Source: Propionibacteriaceae bacterium P6A17 (GTDB taxonomy: Bacteria; Actinomycetota; Actinomycetes; Propionibacteriales; Propionibacteriaceae). Taken from it: a DNA stretch of 64,000 nucleotides. The notes below the pieces were generated by a model. That model saw only the letters and a program-made list of their open reading frames with translations. It did no database searches and had not been told where the DNA came from. Every line of letters starts with the position of its first letter. Position 1 is the stretch's first letter. Location: assembly GCA_000619965.1 (NCBI GenBank), contig JHVD01000010.1, positions 37,630 through 101,629 on the forward strand, read 5' to 3'. The translations under genes and the position numbers were made by a program. This document shows positions 27,954 through 36,063 of the stretch, piece by piece.

Positions 27954-29207
27954 ATGTCCGAACAATTCAAGCAGCTCATCGGCGGCAACATCCGCCAGTT
28001 GGCGATGGTTGCCGTGCTCATCGCCGAGATCATCTTGTTCCAGATCCTGACCGGCGGCACGGTGCTGTCGCCGCAGAACCTGCAGAACGTGATCTCCGGC
28101 AACGCCTACGTGCTCATCCTCGCGATGGGCATGGTGCTCGTCATCATCGCCGGCCACATCGACCTCTCCGTGGGTTCCGTGGCGGCCGTCGTCGGCATCG
28201 TGCTCGCAGTGCTCACCACGTCGATGGGCCTGCCCTGGTGGGTGGGCGTGCTCGGCGGCCTGCTCGTCGGCGTGCTCATCGGGCTCTGGCACGGCTTCTG
28301 GGTGGCGATCGTCGGCGTCCCGGCGTTCGTCGTGACGCTCGCCGGCATGCTCTCCTTCCGGGGCCTCAACCAGTACATCGGCAAGTCCAACTCCATCCCC
28401 GTCCCCGAGGAGGTGCGCACCCTCGGCGCCGGCTACATGAACTTCCTCCCGCCCATCGAGACCGGCAACTGGATCATCAACTCCCCGACGATGCTCCTCG
28501 CGGCCCTCGGCGCCGCGGCCGTCGTGGTGCTGAAGCTGCGCAGCAGGGCCAAGCTCGTCGCCGCCGGCGCGTCCGTGCCCAAGGCCTGGGTGATGTGGGT
28601 GCAGATCGTGTTCGCGTCGGCGCTGCTCATCGGCCTCGGCTGGGTGTTCGCCACCGGGCGGCCCGGCACGTCGTTCCCGATCCCCGGCCTCATCGTGATC
28701 GTGCTGTTCCTGTGCTACAACTTCCTGGCGCGCAACACACCACTCGGTCGCGGCGTCTACGCCGTCGGAGGCAACCGCACCGCCGCAGCGCTGACCGGCA
28801 TCTCGGTGCGCAAGGTGAACTTCTTCGTCATGTTCAACTCCTCCGTCCTCGCCGCCATCGCAGGCATGGTCTTCGTCGGCCGCTCCACCGCCTCCACGCC
28901 GTTCGACGGCAACTCGTGGGAGCTCGACGCCATCGCCTCCGTGTTCATCGGCGGCGCATCCGTCTGGGGCGGCATCGGCACCGTCGGCGGCACCATGGTC
29001 GGCGCACTCGTCATGGCCTTCCTCAACAACGGCCTCCAGCTCCTCGGTGCCGGCGCCGACTGGACCCAGATGATCAAGGGACTGGTGCTGCTGCTGGCCG
29101 TCGCCTTCGACGTGCTCAGCAAGGTGCAGGGCCGCCCGTCGATCATCGGGCTCCTCTGGAAGCCCAAGCCGAAGCCCGAGGCCGAGCAAGCGACGAAGGA
29201 GGCATGA
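27954..29207 (+). CDS. mmsB: Multiple-monosaccharide ABC transporter permease
   Basis: 417-residue membrane protein with about ten hydrophobic segments. Signature AGHIDLSVGSVAAVVGIVLA of the ribose/xylose permease family (PF02653), NTPLGRGVYAVGGNRTAAAL in a cytoplasmic loop, and SVFIGGASVWGGIGTVGGTM near the end. The insertion between the two halves (KLRSRAKLVAAGASVPKAW) is typical of XylH/MmsB (GguB) permeases. AAGGAGA lies upstream; it starts 22 nt after mmsA. The Lys/Pro/Glu-rich tail is cytoplasmic. Confidence 0.94.
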   Translation: MSEQFKQLIGGNIRQLAMVAVLIAEIILFQILTGGTVLSPQNLQNVISGNAYVLILAMGMVLVIIAGHIDLSVGSVAAVVGIVLAVLTTSMGLPWWVGVLGGLLVGVLIGLWHGFWVAIVGVPAFVVTLAGMLSFRGLNQYIGKSNSIPVPEEVRTLGAGYMNFLPPIETGNWIINSPTMLLAALGAAAVVVLKLRSRAKLVAAGASVPKAWVMWVQIVFASALLIGLGWVFATGRPGTSFPIPGLIVIVLFLCYNFLARNTPLGRGVYAVGGNRTAAALTGISVRKVNFFVMFNSSVLAAIAGMVFVGRSTASTPFDGNSWELDAIASVFIGGASVWGGIGTVGGTMVGALVMAFLNNGLQLLGAGADWTQMIKGLVLLLAVAFDVLSKVQGRPSIIGLLWKPKPKPEAEQATKEA

Positions 29208-29302
29208 GCGTCGGCAATTCCCAATCCCTCGACCACCAACCAGTCAACGACGACTGCCAGGGCTCCTGGCACCAACACAACCCAAGGAAAGGGCAATTCA
29301 CC

Positions 29303-30436
29303 ATGCGGATCCTCAAGACCATCACGACCATCGGCGTCGCGGGCGCCATGGCCCTCACCCTCGCCGCCTGCGGCGGCAACGCAGGCAATGCGGGCAACGC
29401 GGGCAGCGACGGCGCATCGAGTGGCGGCAGCATCGAGAACCTCAAGATCGGCATCTCGCTGCCACAGAAGACCTCCGAGAACTGGGTGGAGGCCGACGGC
29501 TTCTTCAACGACACCTGCACCGAACAGAAGCTCGACTGCACGCTGCAGTTCGCCAACGGCGGCGTGGCCGAGCAGCAGAACCAGATCGACGCGATGATCA
29601 CCTCCGGCGTCAAGGTGCTGATCATCGGCGCCATCGACGGCACCTCGCTGGGCACCCAGGTGGAGAAGGCGAAGGACGCCGGAATCTCCGTCATCGCCTA
29701 CGACCGACTGCTGCTCGACACCGAGGCCATCGACAACTACGTCGCCTACGACAACTTCCAGGTGGGCGTCAAGCAGGGCGAGGCACTGCTGGAGGGCCTC
29801 GCGAAGATCAAGGGCGACGGCCCCTACAAGATCGAGCTCGTCGCGGGCTCGAACGACGACTCCAACTCCTCGCGCTTCTTCAATGGCGCCATGTCGATCC
29901 TCCAGCCGAAGATCGACGACGGGACCCTCGTCGTCGGGTCTGGCCAGACGCAGCAGTCGCAGGCCGCCACCCAGGGTTGGGACCCGAAGAACGCGCAGTC
30001 GCGCATGGACGCCATCCTGGCGCAGAACTACCCGGGCAGCGAGGTGCCCGACGGCATCCTCTCCCCCAACGACACTCTTGCCCGAGCCGTGCTGACCTCC
30101 GTCGAGCAGGCCGGCAAGGAGCAGCCGGTCGTCACCGGTCAGGACTCGGAGGTCGAGTCGCTGAAGTGGATCATGCAGGGCAAGCAGTACTCGACCATCT
30201 CCAAGCCCACCCTGCCGCTGGTCCAGAACTCGATCGCGCTGGCCGTGAAGCTCGCCTCCGGTGAGAAGGACATCAAGGAGCTCAACGGCATCCAGGTCGA
30301 CGAGGAGCAGTACAACAACAACAAGAAGAACGTCCCGTCGTTCCTGCTGGAGCCCATCGTCGCCACCAAGGACAACGCCAAGGACGTCTACAAGGACGAG
30401 CCGAAGAAGCTCGAGGCGGTCAACTCCGTGGGCTGA
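29303..30436 (+). CDS. chvE: Multiple-monosaccharide-binding lipoprotein (ChvE type)
   Basis: 377 residues. Start 29303 follows AAGGAAAGGG. Lipobox signal peptide (AGAMALTLAAC), then a short triple Asn-Ala-Gly repeat and a Gly/Ser linker. Periplasmic-binding-protein type I fold: LKIGISLPQKTSENWVEADG, ITSGVKVLIIGAIDGTSLGT, ISVIAYDRLLLDTEAIDNYV, VAGSNDDSNSSRFFNG, ILSPNDTLARAVLTSVEQAG. It binds aldose sugars in known homologues (glucose, galactose, arabinose, xylose). Third gene of the operon, followed by a long hairpin. Confidence 0.94.
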   Translation: MRILKTITTIGVAGAMALTLAACGGNAGNAGNAGSDGASSGGSIENLKIGISLPQKTSENWVEADGFFNDTCTEQKLDCTLQFANGGVAEQQNQIDAMITSGVKVLIIGAIDGTSLGTQVEKAKDAGISVIAYDRLLLDTEAIDNYVAYDNFQVGVKQGEALLEGLAKIKGDGPYKIELVAGSNDDSNSSRFFNGAMSILQPKIDDGTLVVGSGQTQQSQAATQGWDPKNAQSRMDAILAQNYPGSEVPDGILSPNDTLARAVLTSVEQAGKEQPVVTGQDSEVESLKWIMQGKQYSTISKPTLPLVQNSIALAVKLASGEKDIKELNGIQVDEEQYNNNKKNVPSFLLEPIVATKDNAKDVYKDEPKKLEAVNSVG

Positions 30437-30451
30437 TCCCCTCACCACCTT

Positions 30452-30484
30452 GACGGGGTCGCGGTCGTTGACCGCGGCCCCGTC
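30452..30484 (+). terminator. Hairpin terminator after the sugar ABC operon
   Basis: GACGGGG-T-CGCGGTC (30452-30466), loop GTT, GACCGCG-G-CCCCGTC (30470-30484): a 15-bp stem with one G-U pair, 16 nt after the chvE stop. No U-tract. Confidence 0.7.
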
Positions 30485-30517
30485 TCGCCTGTTCACCGGC
30501 GGCGCTACCGTGGGGGC

Positions 30518-31489
30518 ATGGAAGAGGAGGAGATTTCCCTGGACACCCCGCTGGGCGCAGCCTCCAGTCAGCTCCTCGTCGAGATGGAGACCGGACTGGT
30601 GCTCATCGACCGCGCCCCCACCGGGCACACCTGCACGCTGACCGCCTACCTGCCCGACGGCCGCAAGGTCATCACCAAGGACGTCCCGCGGGAGCGCAGC
30701 CTGCGCCAGGCGGTGGCCGCAGCCGCATCGTCGCGGCCGCTGCGAGCCTTCCACGCGGGACGCGAGCGGGTCGTCGCCCACCACCGGTTCTGGGCGACGG
30801 CGGCCAACGTCGTGCCCTTCGCCGTCGGCTGCGCAGCCGGATTCGCGGGGATCATCTTGGTCGACGAGCACCCGTGGACGATCGTCCTGCTGATCGTCGG
30901 CATTCTGACGGTCGTGGTGGCGCAGCACGTGTGGAGCAGGACGATGCGATTCCGGCAGTGGCAGATCGTGCGCGGCGACGAGCGGCTTTCCCCCGAAGAG
31001 CTCCCCCTCCCGCCGCTGAAGGAGGAGGCGGACGTCGACGACGTCAAGGCCGAGTACGGGCGGCTGCTGTCCGACATCGCGTACCGCATCGAATTCCCGG
31101 CGCTGTTCGACCCCCAGGAGCCGACCAGCAAGGCTTTCACCCTCGCGCTGCTGCAGTGGGACAACAACGACGGCATCATCACCGCCGACGAGCGCCACGA
31201 GCTGGCGGCCCGGGTGCGGGCGACGTTCCAGGCGGCCCGCGCCAACGCCGAACGATTGGGCATGGACTACCTCCCCGACGAGGTACGCGACCGCGCTGGC
31301 ACCGCGCTGAAGGCAGCGCGGCTCGCCGCCGACGAACACGCGGCCGACGCCGAACGCACCGTCGCCTTGACCAATGCCGTCCGCATCCTCGACGAATTGG
31401 GCCTCTACTACCTGCCTTCGGGAGGGCAGGCGCGCAAGGCCATCCTCGGCCACGCGCCGCTGGCCCTGCCGGGGCGGCGAAGCCGATGA
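30518..31489 (+). CDS. Membrane protein of unknown function, paralogue of the next gene
   Basis: 323 residues. N-terminal part (about 1-90) is soluble, with MEEEEISLDTPLGAASSQLL and LTAYLPDGRKVITKDVP. Two predicted membrane helices at about 92-115 and 119-139 form a hairpin. A charged, helical cytoplasmic region of about 180 residues follows, with LLSDIAYRIEFPALFDPQEP, RANAERLGMDYLPDEVRDRA and VRILDELGLYYLP. The same architecture and motifs occur in the gene that overlaps its stop (ATGA). No known family is recognised. Sits between the sugar transporter terminator and gltX, in a two-gene unit. Confidence 0.8.
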   Translation: MEEEEISLDTPLGAASSQLLVEMETGLVLIDRAPTGHTCTLTAYLPDGRKVITKDVPRERSLRQAVAAAASSRPLRAFHAGRERVVAHHRFWATAANVVPFAVGCAAGFAGIILVDEHPWTIVLLIVGILTVVVAQHVWSRTMRFRQWQIVRGDERLSPEELPLPPLKEEADVDDVKAEYGRLLSDIAYRIEFPALFDPQEPTSKAFTLALLQWDNNDGIITADERHELAARVRATFQAARANAERLGMDYLPDEVRDRAGTALKAARLAADEHAADAERTVALTNAVRILDELGLYYLPSGGQARKAILGHAPLALPGRRSR

Positions 31490-32502
31490 CGGTGGAGCCC
31501 TGGCAGCAGGTGTACCCCGGGCTCGCGTGGCGCGACGTCGCCCCGGGCGCGGTACTGGCCTACGACGAAGAATCCGCCGTCGTCATCGACTCGCGGGTGA
31601 AGGACCAGCACAACGTGACCCTCAAGATCCAGCGTCTCGACGGGGAGCGCTTCACGACGAAGGTCAGTGCCGCCGAGACCGTGCAGCTCCGCGCGGAGAA
31701 GCTCATCCACGGCCCGGGCGGGGTACGCGTCGTCGCGCTGCCGGCTGTGCTGTGGAAGGAGGACGGCCTGTTCGCTCCGCGCAACTTGGCGGCGATCGGA
31801 ATGTCGGCCACCGTGGCGACGTCGCTGATCGCCGGGATCGGGCCGGGGCAAATCTACATCGCGTTCCTGGCCGCTGGCGCGGCCGGCATGGGGGTGCGGC
31901 GGCTGTTCAAGCAGGGCAATGAACTGTCCTTCCTCGCCCCCGACAGGCTCGGCATCACGCTCGAGACGGTCCACGACTACGCGCTCGCCCGAGAGCAGGG
32001 GAAGCTGTGGGTGCCGCCGACGGTCGGCGCCGATCGTCGGCAACTCGCCCGTCGTCGGGTGCAGACGATCCGCGAGCACCATCTCCAGCTGCGCGAGGAC
32101 ATCGCCTACCGCATCGAGTGCTCGGCCCTGTTCGACCCGCTGGAGCCCGCGACGGCCGCGTTCGAGGCGGCGCTGGTGGCCTTCGACGACGTGGACGACC
32201 AGACGCCGACCGACGTGCTCGATCTCAAGGCCTCCGAGGTGGAGATGACGTTCAACGTCGCCCAGGCCAACGCCGAACGGCTCGGCCTGGCACACCTCCC
32301 CGAGACGGCCCGCGACGATGCCCGTCGCGCCGGCAAGGCTGCCCGGCTCGCGGCTGGGGCTGCCAGTGAGGGCGAACGGCTCGCGTCCTTGGCGCAGGTG
32401 CGCAAGATCCTCGACTCGCTCGCGATCTACTACCTGCCGAGCCTCGACGAACGCCTCATGCTTGAGCCGGGGCGGGGTCCCGAGGCGCCGACTGGGCGCT
32501 GA
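31486..32502 (+). CDS. Membrane protein of unknown function, paralogue of the previous gene
   Basis: 338 residues. ATG at 31486 overlaps the previous stop (ATGA), so the two are coupled. The N-terminal soluble part (about 1-98) carries IQRLDGERFTTKVSA, comparable to LPDGRKVITKDVP in the partner. Two hydrophobic helices lie at about 101-117 and 121-138. The tail repeats the partner's pattern: LREDIAYRIECSALFDPLEP, QANAERLGLAHLPETARDDA, VRKILDSLAIYYLPSLDER. A tandem duplication that diverged, or subunits of one heteromeric complex. It converges on gltX (3 nt apart). Function unknown. Confidence 0.8.
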   Translation: MTVEPWQQVYPGLAWRDVAPGAVLAYDEESAVVIDSRVKDQHNVTLKIQRLDGERFTTKVSAAETVQLRAEKLIHGPGGVRVVALPAVLWKEDGLFAPRNLAAIGMSATVATSLIAGIGPGQIYIAFLAAGAAGMGVRRLFKQGNELSFLAPDRLGITLETVHDYALAREQGKLWVPPTVGADRRQLARRRVQTIREHHLQLREDIAYRIECSALFDPLEPATAAFEAALVAFDDVDDQTPTDVLDLKASEVEMTFNVAQANAERLGLAHLPETARDDARRAGKAARLAAGAASEGERLASLAQVRKILDSLAIYYLPSLDERLMLEPGRGPEAPTGR

Positions 32503-32505
32503 GCG

Positions 32506-33957
32506 TCACAGCGTCGCCCGGAGCGCGCGCAACCGCCGAAGGGTCTCGTCGCGGCCGAGGATCTCCATGGATTCGAAGAGCGGGGGCGAGACCTTGCGCC
32601 CCGAAATGGCCACCCGCAGGGGGCCGAACGCGAATTTGGGCTTGATGCCCATCCCCTCGCAAATCCGCTCACGGAGCCCGGTCTGGATGGCTGCGGCGTC
32701 CATGGGGATGTCCTCCAGGACGGCGATGGCCTCGTCGAGCACCGCGCCGGAGTCCTCCTTCAAGGTGGCGCGGGCGTCGTCGGCGATGGTGACGTCGGAC
32801 GCGAACAGGTAGTCGAGCTGCGGCAGCGCGTCCTTCAGCGTGACGAGGCGCTCCTGGATGATCGGCACCGCCTGACGCAACACGTCGGTCCTCATCGTCT
32901 CCGACCACTGCCCGTACTCCCTCGCCCAGGCGACGATGCGATCGGCCAGTTCGTCAGCCGTGAGGGAGCGGATGTAGTGGCCATTCAGCCAGTCGAGCTT
33001 CTTGAGGTCGAAGATCGGGCCGACGGTGTGCACCTTGGACCACGCGAAGTCCGCGACGAACTCGTCGAATGCCTTGACCTCCGCGTCCTCGTCGCCGGCG
33101 TAGCCGAGGAGCTGCAGGAAGTTGACGACGGCCTCCGGCAGGTAGCCCTCCTCCTTGAACCACATGAGGCGCGCGGCCGGGTTCTTGCGCTTCGAGATCT
33201 TCGACTTGTCGGTGTTGCGCAGGAGTGGCATGTGCGCGAATGCGGGGACCTCCCAGCCGAGCCACTGGTACAGGAGGATGTGCTTCGGCGTCGACGAGAT
33301 CCACTCCTCGCCGCGCACGACCGTGTTGATGCCCATGAGGTGATCGTCGACGACGACGGCCATGTGGTAGGTGGGGAACCCGTCGGTCTTGAGGATGACC
33401 TGGTCGTCGGGACGGGGGGCCTTCACCTCGCCGCGGATGATGTCGTGGAAGGTGAGCGGCACGTCGTCGGGGATCAGCATGCGCACGACGGGCGTATCCG
33501 AGAAGCCGGGCAGCTTGGCGCGTTCCTCCTTCGTCTTGCCGTGGCAGAGGCGGTCGTAGCCGGTGACGGACTGCTTCGTGCGGGCCTGCTCGTCGCGCAT
33601 CTCCTTCAGGCGCTCCGGCGAGCACCAGCAGTAGTAGGCGTGGCCGGCCTCGATGAGCCGGTCGACGAACGGCCGGTACGTGTCGAGCCGCTCGGACTGC
33701 CGGTACGGGCCGTGGTCGCCGCCGACGTTGGGGCCCTCGTCGGGCTGCAGCCCGAGCCACGCGAGCGAGTCGTAGATCTGCTGCTCGCTGCCCTCGACGA
33801 GGCGGGCCTGGTCGGTGTCCTCAATGCGGAGCACGAACTGGCCCCCCGTGCGGCGCGCCCACGCCTTGTCGAACAGCGCCATGAAGGCGGTGCCGACGTG
33901 CGGGTCTCCGGTGGGCGACGGGGCGACGCGGGTACGGGCGGGGGTGAAGTCAGCCAT
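32506..33957 (-). CDS. gltX: Glutamyl-tRNA synthetase
   Basis: 483-residue class I aminoacyl-tRNA synthetase. The HIGH-like motif is PSPTGDPHVGTAF at the N-terminus and the KMSKS-like loop is DKSKISKRKNP. Other family segments: RFVLRIEDTD-type FVLRIEDTDQARLVEGSEQQ, VVRGEEWISSTPKHILLYQW. Normal length. Because glnS is also present nearby, this enzyme may be discriminating (Glu-tRNA-Glu only), but that cannot be told from sequence here. Its stop is 3 nt from the stop of the plus-strand membrane gene. Confidence 0.97.
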   Translation of the reverse strand: MADFTPARTRVAPSPTGDPHVGTAFMALFDKAWARRTGGQFVLRIEDTDQARLVEGSEQQIYDSLAWLGLQPDEGPNVGGDHGPYRQSERLDTYRPFVDRLIEAGHAYYCWCSPERLKEMRDEQARTKQSVTGYDRLCHGKTKEERAKLPGFSDTPVVRMLIPDDVPLTFHDIIRGEVKAPRPDDQVILKTDGFPTYHMAVVVDDHLMGINTVVRGEEWISSTPKHILLYQWLGWEVPAFAHMPLLRNTDKSKISKRKNPAARLMWFKEEGYLPEAVVNFLQLLGYAGDEDAEVKAFDEFVADFAWSKVHTVGPIFDLKKLDWLNGHYIRSLTADELADRIVAWAREYGQWSETMRTDVLRQAVPIIQERLVTLKDALPQLDYLFASDVTIADDARATLKEDSGAVLDEAIAVLEDIPMDAAAIQTGLRERICEGMGIKPKFAFGPLRVAISGRKVSPPLFESMEILGRDETLRRLRALRATL

Positions 33958-34068
33958 AGTGGCCCCAGCCTACTCGGCGGCGCCGGGGCACGCATGCCGC
34001 GACGACGCCCCTCGGCTCCGTCGCCCTCGGCGCCACGCGGCTCGGCGCCGCAACGGGGCCTGACGGAC

Positions 34069-35328
34069 TCACTGCTCGTCGGCGATCTTCCGCACGACGT
34101 CGAGGTCGAGGCCGGTCTCGCGGGGGTTGCGGAGACGGCCCGACGGGTCGACGAGGACCAGCCTGCGGCCCTCGCCGAGGCGTGCCATCGCGTCGAGGAG
34201 CATGCGCCGACCGATCGGGTTGATGTGGGCGACCTCGGTGAGGTCGACGACGAGCGCGTCGCCTGGCGGAATGTCGTCGAGCTCGCGCAGCAGCCGCTCC
34301 ACCGAGCCGAAGTAGAGCGCACCTCTGAGCTGCACGTGCCGCGCCGTGCCGTCGCGCAGCTCCACCTCGCCGCTCGACTGCAGGATGCGCACACGCGCCT
34401 CCTGGACCTCCATGAGGTGCAGGCTGAGGTCGCGCGAGAGGCGCTCGAAGATGCGGACGCCGCGGACGCTGTGGCCGTGGTCGTCCACCTTCGGGGAGAA
34501 CGCGGCGAGCCCGACGTGGCCCGGCAGCGCGCCGAGCACTCCCCCGGACACGCCCGACTTCGCCGGGATCCCGACGGACGTCATCCAGTCACCGGCGGCG
34601 TCGTACATGCCGCAGGTCATCATCACCGACAGCACCTGCCGGCACACCCACGCGGGCACGACCCGCTCGCGGGTTCGCGGGTTGACGCCGCCCATCGCGA
34701 GGGTGACGGCCATCACGGCCAGATCGCGCACCGACACGCGGATCGCGCACTGACGCGTGTACTCGCGCACCACGTCGCGCGGCTCCTGGGTGATGACGCC
34801 GACGCTGCGGAGCATGTTGGCAATGCCGCGGTTGCGAAACGACGTCTCGAACTCGGACTCGAACACCGCGTCGTCGACGTCGAGCCTGCGCCCGGCGAAG
34901 GCGGAGATGCCGTCGAGGATCCGACGGGACCGCTCGGCGTCCGACGCGTCCGGCCCGCCGATCAGCGAGTGGACGGCGATCGCGCCCGCGTTGATCATCG
35001 GATTGCGGGGGCGGCCGTCGCGGCCGAGGGAGAGCTGGTTGAAGGCGTCCCCGGAGGGCTCGACGCCGACCCGCGCCGCCACCTCCCGCTCGCCCAGATC
35101 GCGCAGGGCCAGCGCGTAGACGAACGGCTTCGACATCGACTGGATGGTGAACCGATGGTCCACGTCGCCCGCCGCATAGATCGTGCCGTCCGCCATGCAC
35201 ACGGCCGCGGCCAGCAGCGACGGGTCCACGCAGGCCAGCTCGGGGATGTAATCCGCGAGGGCGCCGTCGGTGTTGTCTCGGCAGCGGGTCAGCACGTCGG
35301 CGAGGTAGTCGTCCACGGGAGTTCGCAT
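34069..35328 (-). CDS. glsA: Glutaminase A with C-terminal STAS domain
   Basis: 419 residues. Residues about 1-310 are a serine-dependent glutaminase (L-glutamine to L-glutamate and ammonia): catalytic S-x-x-K in FTIQSMSKPFVYAL, then NPMINAGAIAVHSLIGG, SEFETSFRNRGIANMLRS, and MYDAAGDWMTSVGIPAKSGV. Residues about 330-419 form a STAS-like domain (ALYFGSVERLLRELDDIPPG; ALVVDLTEVAHINPIGRRML), as found at the end of some actinobacterial glutaminases, where an anti-sigma-factor-antagonist-like fold may regulate activity. Start at 35328 (MRTPVDDYLADVL); the upstream SD is weak. Confidence 0.94.
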   Translation of the reverse strand: MRTPVDDYLADVLTRCRDNTDGALADYIPELACVDPSLLAAAVCMADGTIYAAGDVDHRFTIQSMSKPFVYALALRDLGEREVAARVGVEPSGDAFNQLSLGRDGRPRNPMINAGAIAVHSLIGGPDASDAERSRRILDGISAFAGRRLDVDDAVFESEFETSFRNRGIANMLRSVGVITQEPRDVVREYTRQCAIRVSVRDLAVMAVTLAMGGVNPRTRERVVPAWVCRQVLSVMMTCGMYDAAGDWMTSVGIPAKSGVSGGVLGALPGHVGLAAFSPKVDDHGHSVRGVRIFERLSRDLSLHLMEVQEARVRILQSSGEVELRDGTARHVQLRGALYFGSVERLLRELDDIPPGDALVVDLTEVAHINPIGRRMLLDAMARLGEGRRLVLVDPSGRLRNPRETGLDLDVVRKIADEQ

Positions 35329-35515
35329 GGACACGAACCTATCCGGTGTGGACGGACGCCGGTCCCTCCGCGGCCGGACCGGGGCACGATGCTCGCCCCG
35401 ATGCGCCGGCGAGCCCGGGTGGGCGCGTCCCGGCCGCGCACGCGTGGCGCCTGCGCGGGTCCGCTGTGCGCGAACCGATGCGTCGCCGGAACCGGCGAGC
35501 GGGCATGCTGGACGC

Positions 35516-36034
35516 ATGGAGGCCAACGAGATCGATGTTCGTCGTGCCAGAGAGTCACTGGCGGCGGTCCCGCCGTCGCGCCCCGCGCAGCTCACACGCT
35601 GGCTGACGCGGCTGCTCGACGACATGGCGACCGTCCCCGGCACGAACATTCGCGTGGGCCTCGACCCGCTGCTCAGCCTCATCCCCGGCGCGGGCACCAC
35701 CGTCGGCACCGTGTTGGGCGTCGTGATGATGGGCGACGCGATCCGCTTGCGCATGCCCATCCCCGTCCTCGCCCGCATGGGCGCCAACTTCCTCATCGAC
35801 TGGTTGATCGGTCTCATCCCGTTCCTCGGTGCGTTCGGCGACATCGCCTTCCGCGCCAACCGCCGCAACCTGCGCCTGCTCAACCGCACCATCCACGATC
35901 GCGATCAGGTCCGCAAGGCGAGCGTCCAATACTGGATCGCCGCAGGCGCGATCATCGTCGCCGGCCTCATCCTCGTCGTGGGACTCACGCTCTGGCTGCT
36001 CGGCTGGGCATGGGGGCGCCTCGCCGCAGCGTGA
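35516..36034 (+). CDS. DUF4112-like membrane protein
   Basis: 172 residues. Family pattern of DUF4112: LTRLLDDMATVPGTNIRVGL, DPLLSLIPGAGTTVGTVLGV, FLIDWLIGLIPFLGAFGDIA, FRANRRNLRLLNR. Two amphipathic/hydrophobic segments in the middle and one clear C-terminal helix (WIAAGAIIVAGLILVVGLTL). Function unknown. Start 35516 chosen because upstream in-frame sequence is Arg/Pro-rich and non-conserved. It lies 29 nt before glnS in the same direction. Confidence 0.8.
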   Translation: MEANEIDVRRARESLAAVPPSRPAQLTRWLTRLLDDMATVPGTNIRVGLDPLLSLIPGAGTTVGTVLGVVMMGDAIRLRMPIPVLARMGANFLIDWLIGLIPFLGAFGDIAFRANRRNLRLLNRTIHDRDQVRKASVQYWIAAGAIIVAGLILVVGLTLWLLGWAWGRLAAA

Positions 36035-36063
36035 CCGCGTCGGAACTCGATATGCTCGGACGC

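Noticed and set aside
28757..31453. 898-codon minus-strand frame across the sugar-binding protein and the unknown pair
   Set aside because: Runs antisense to three genes with clear starts and ribosome-binding sites; low-complexity composition.
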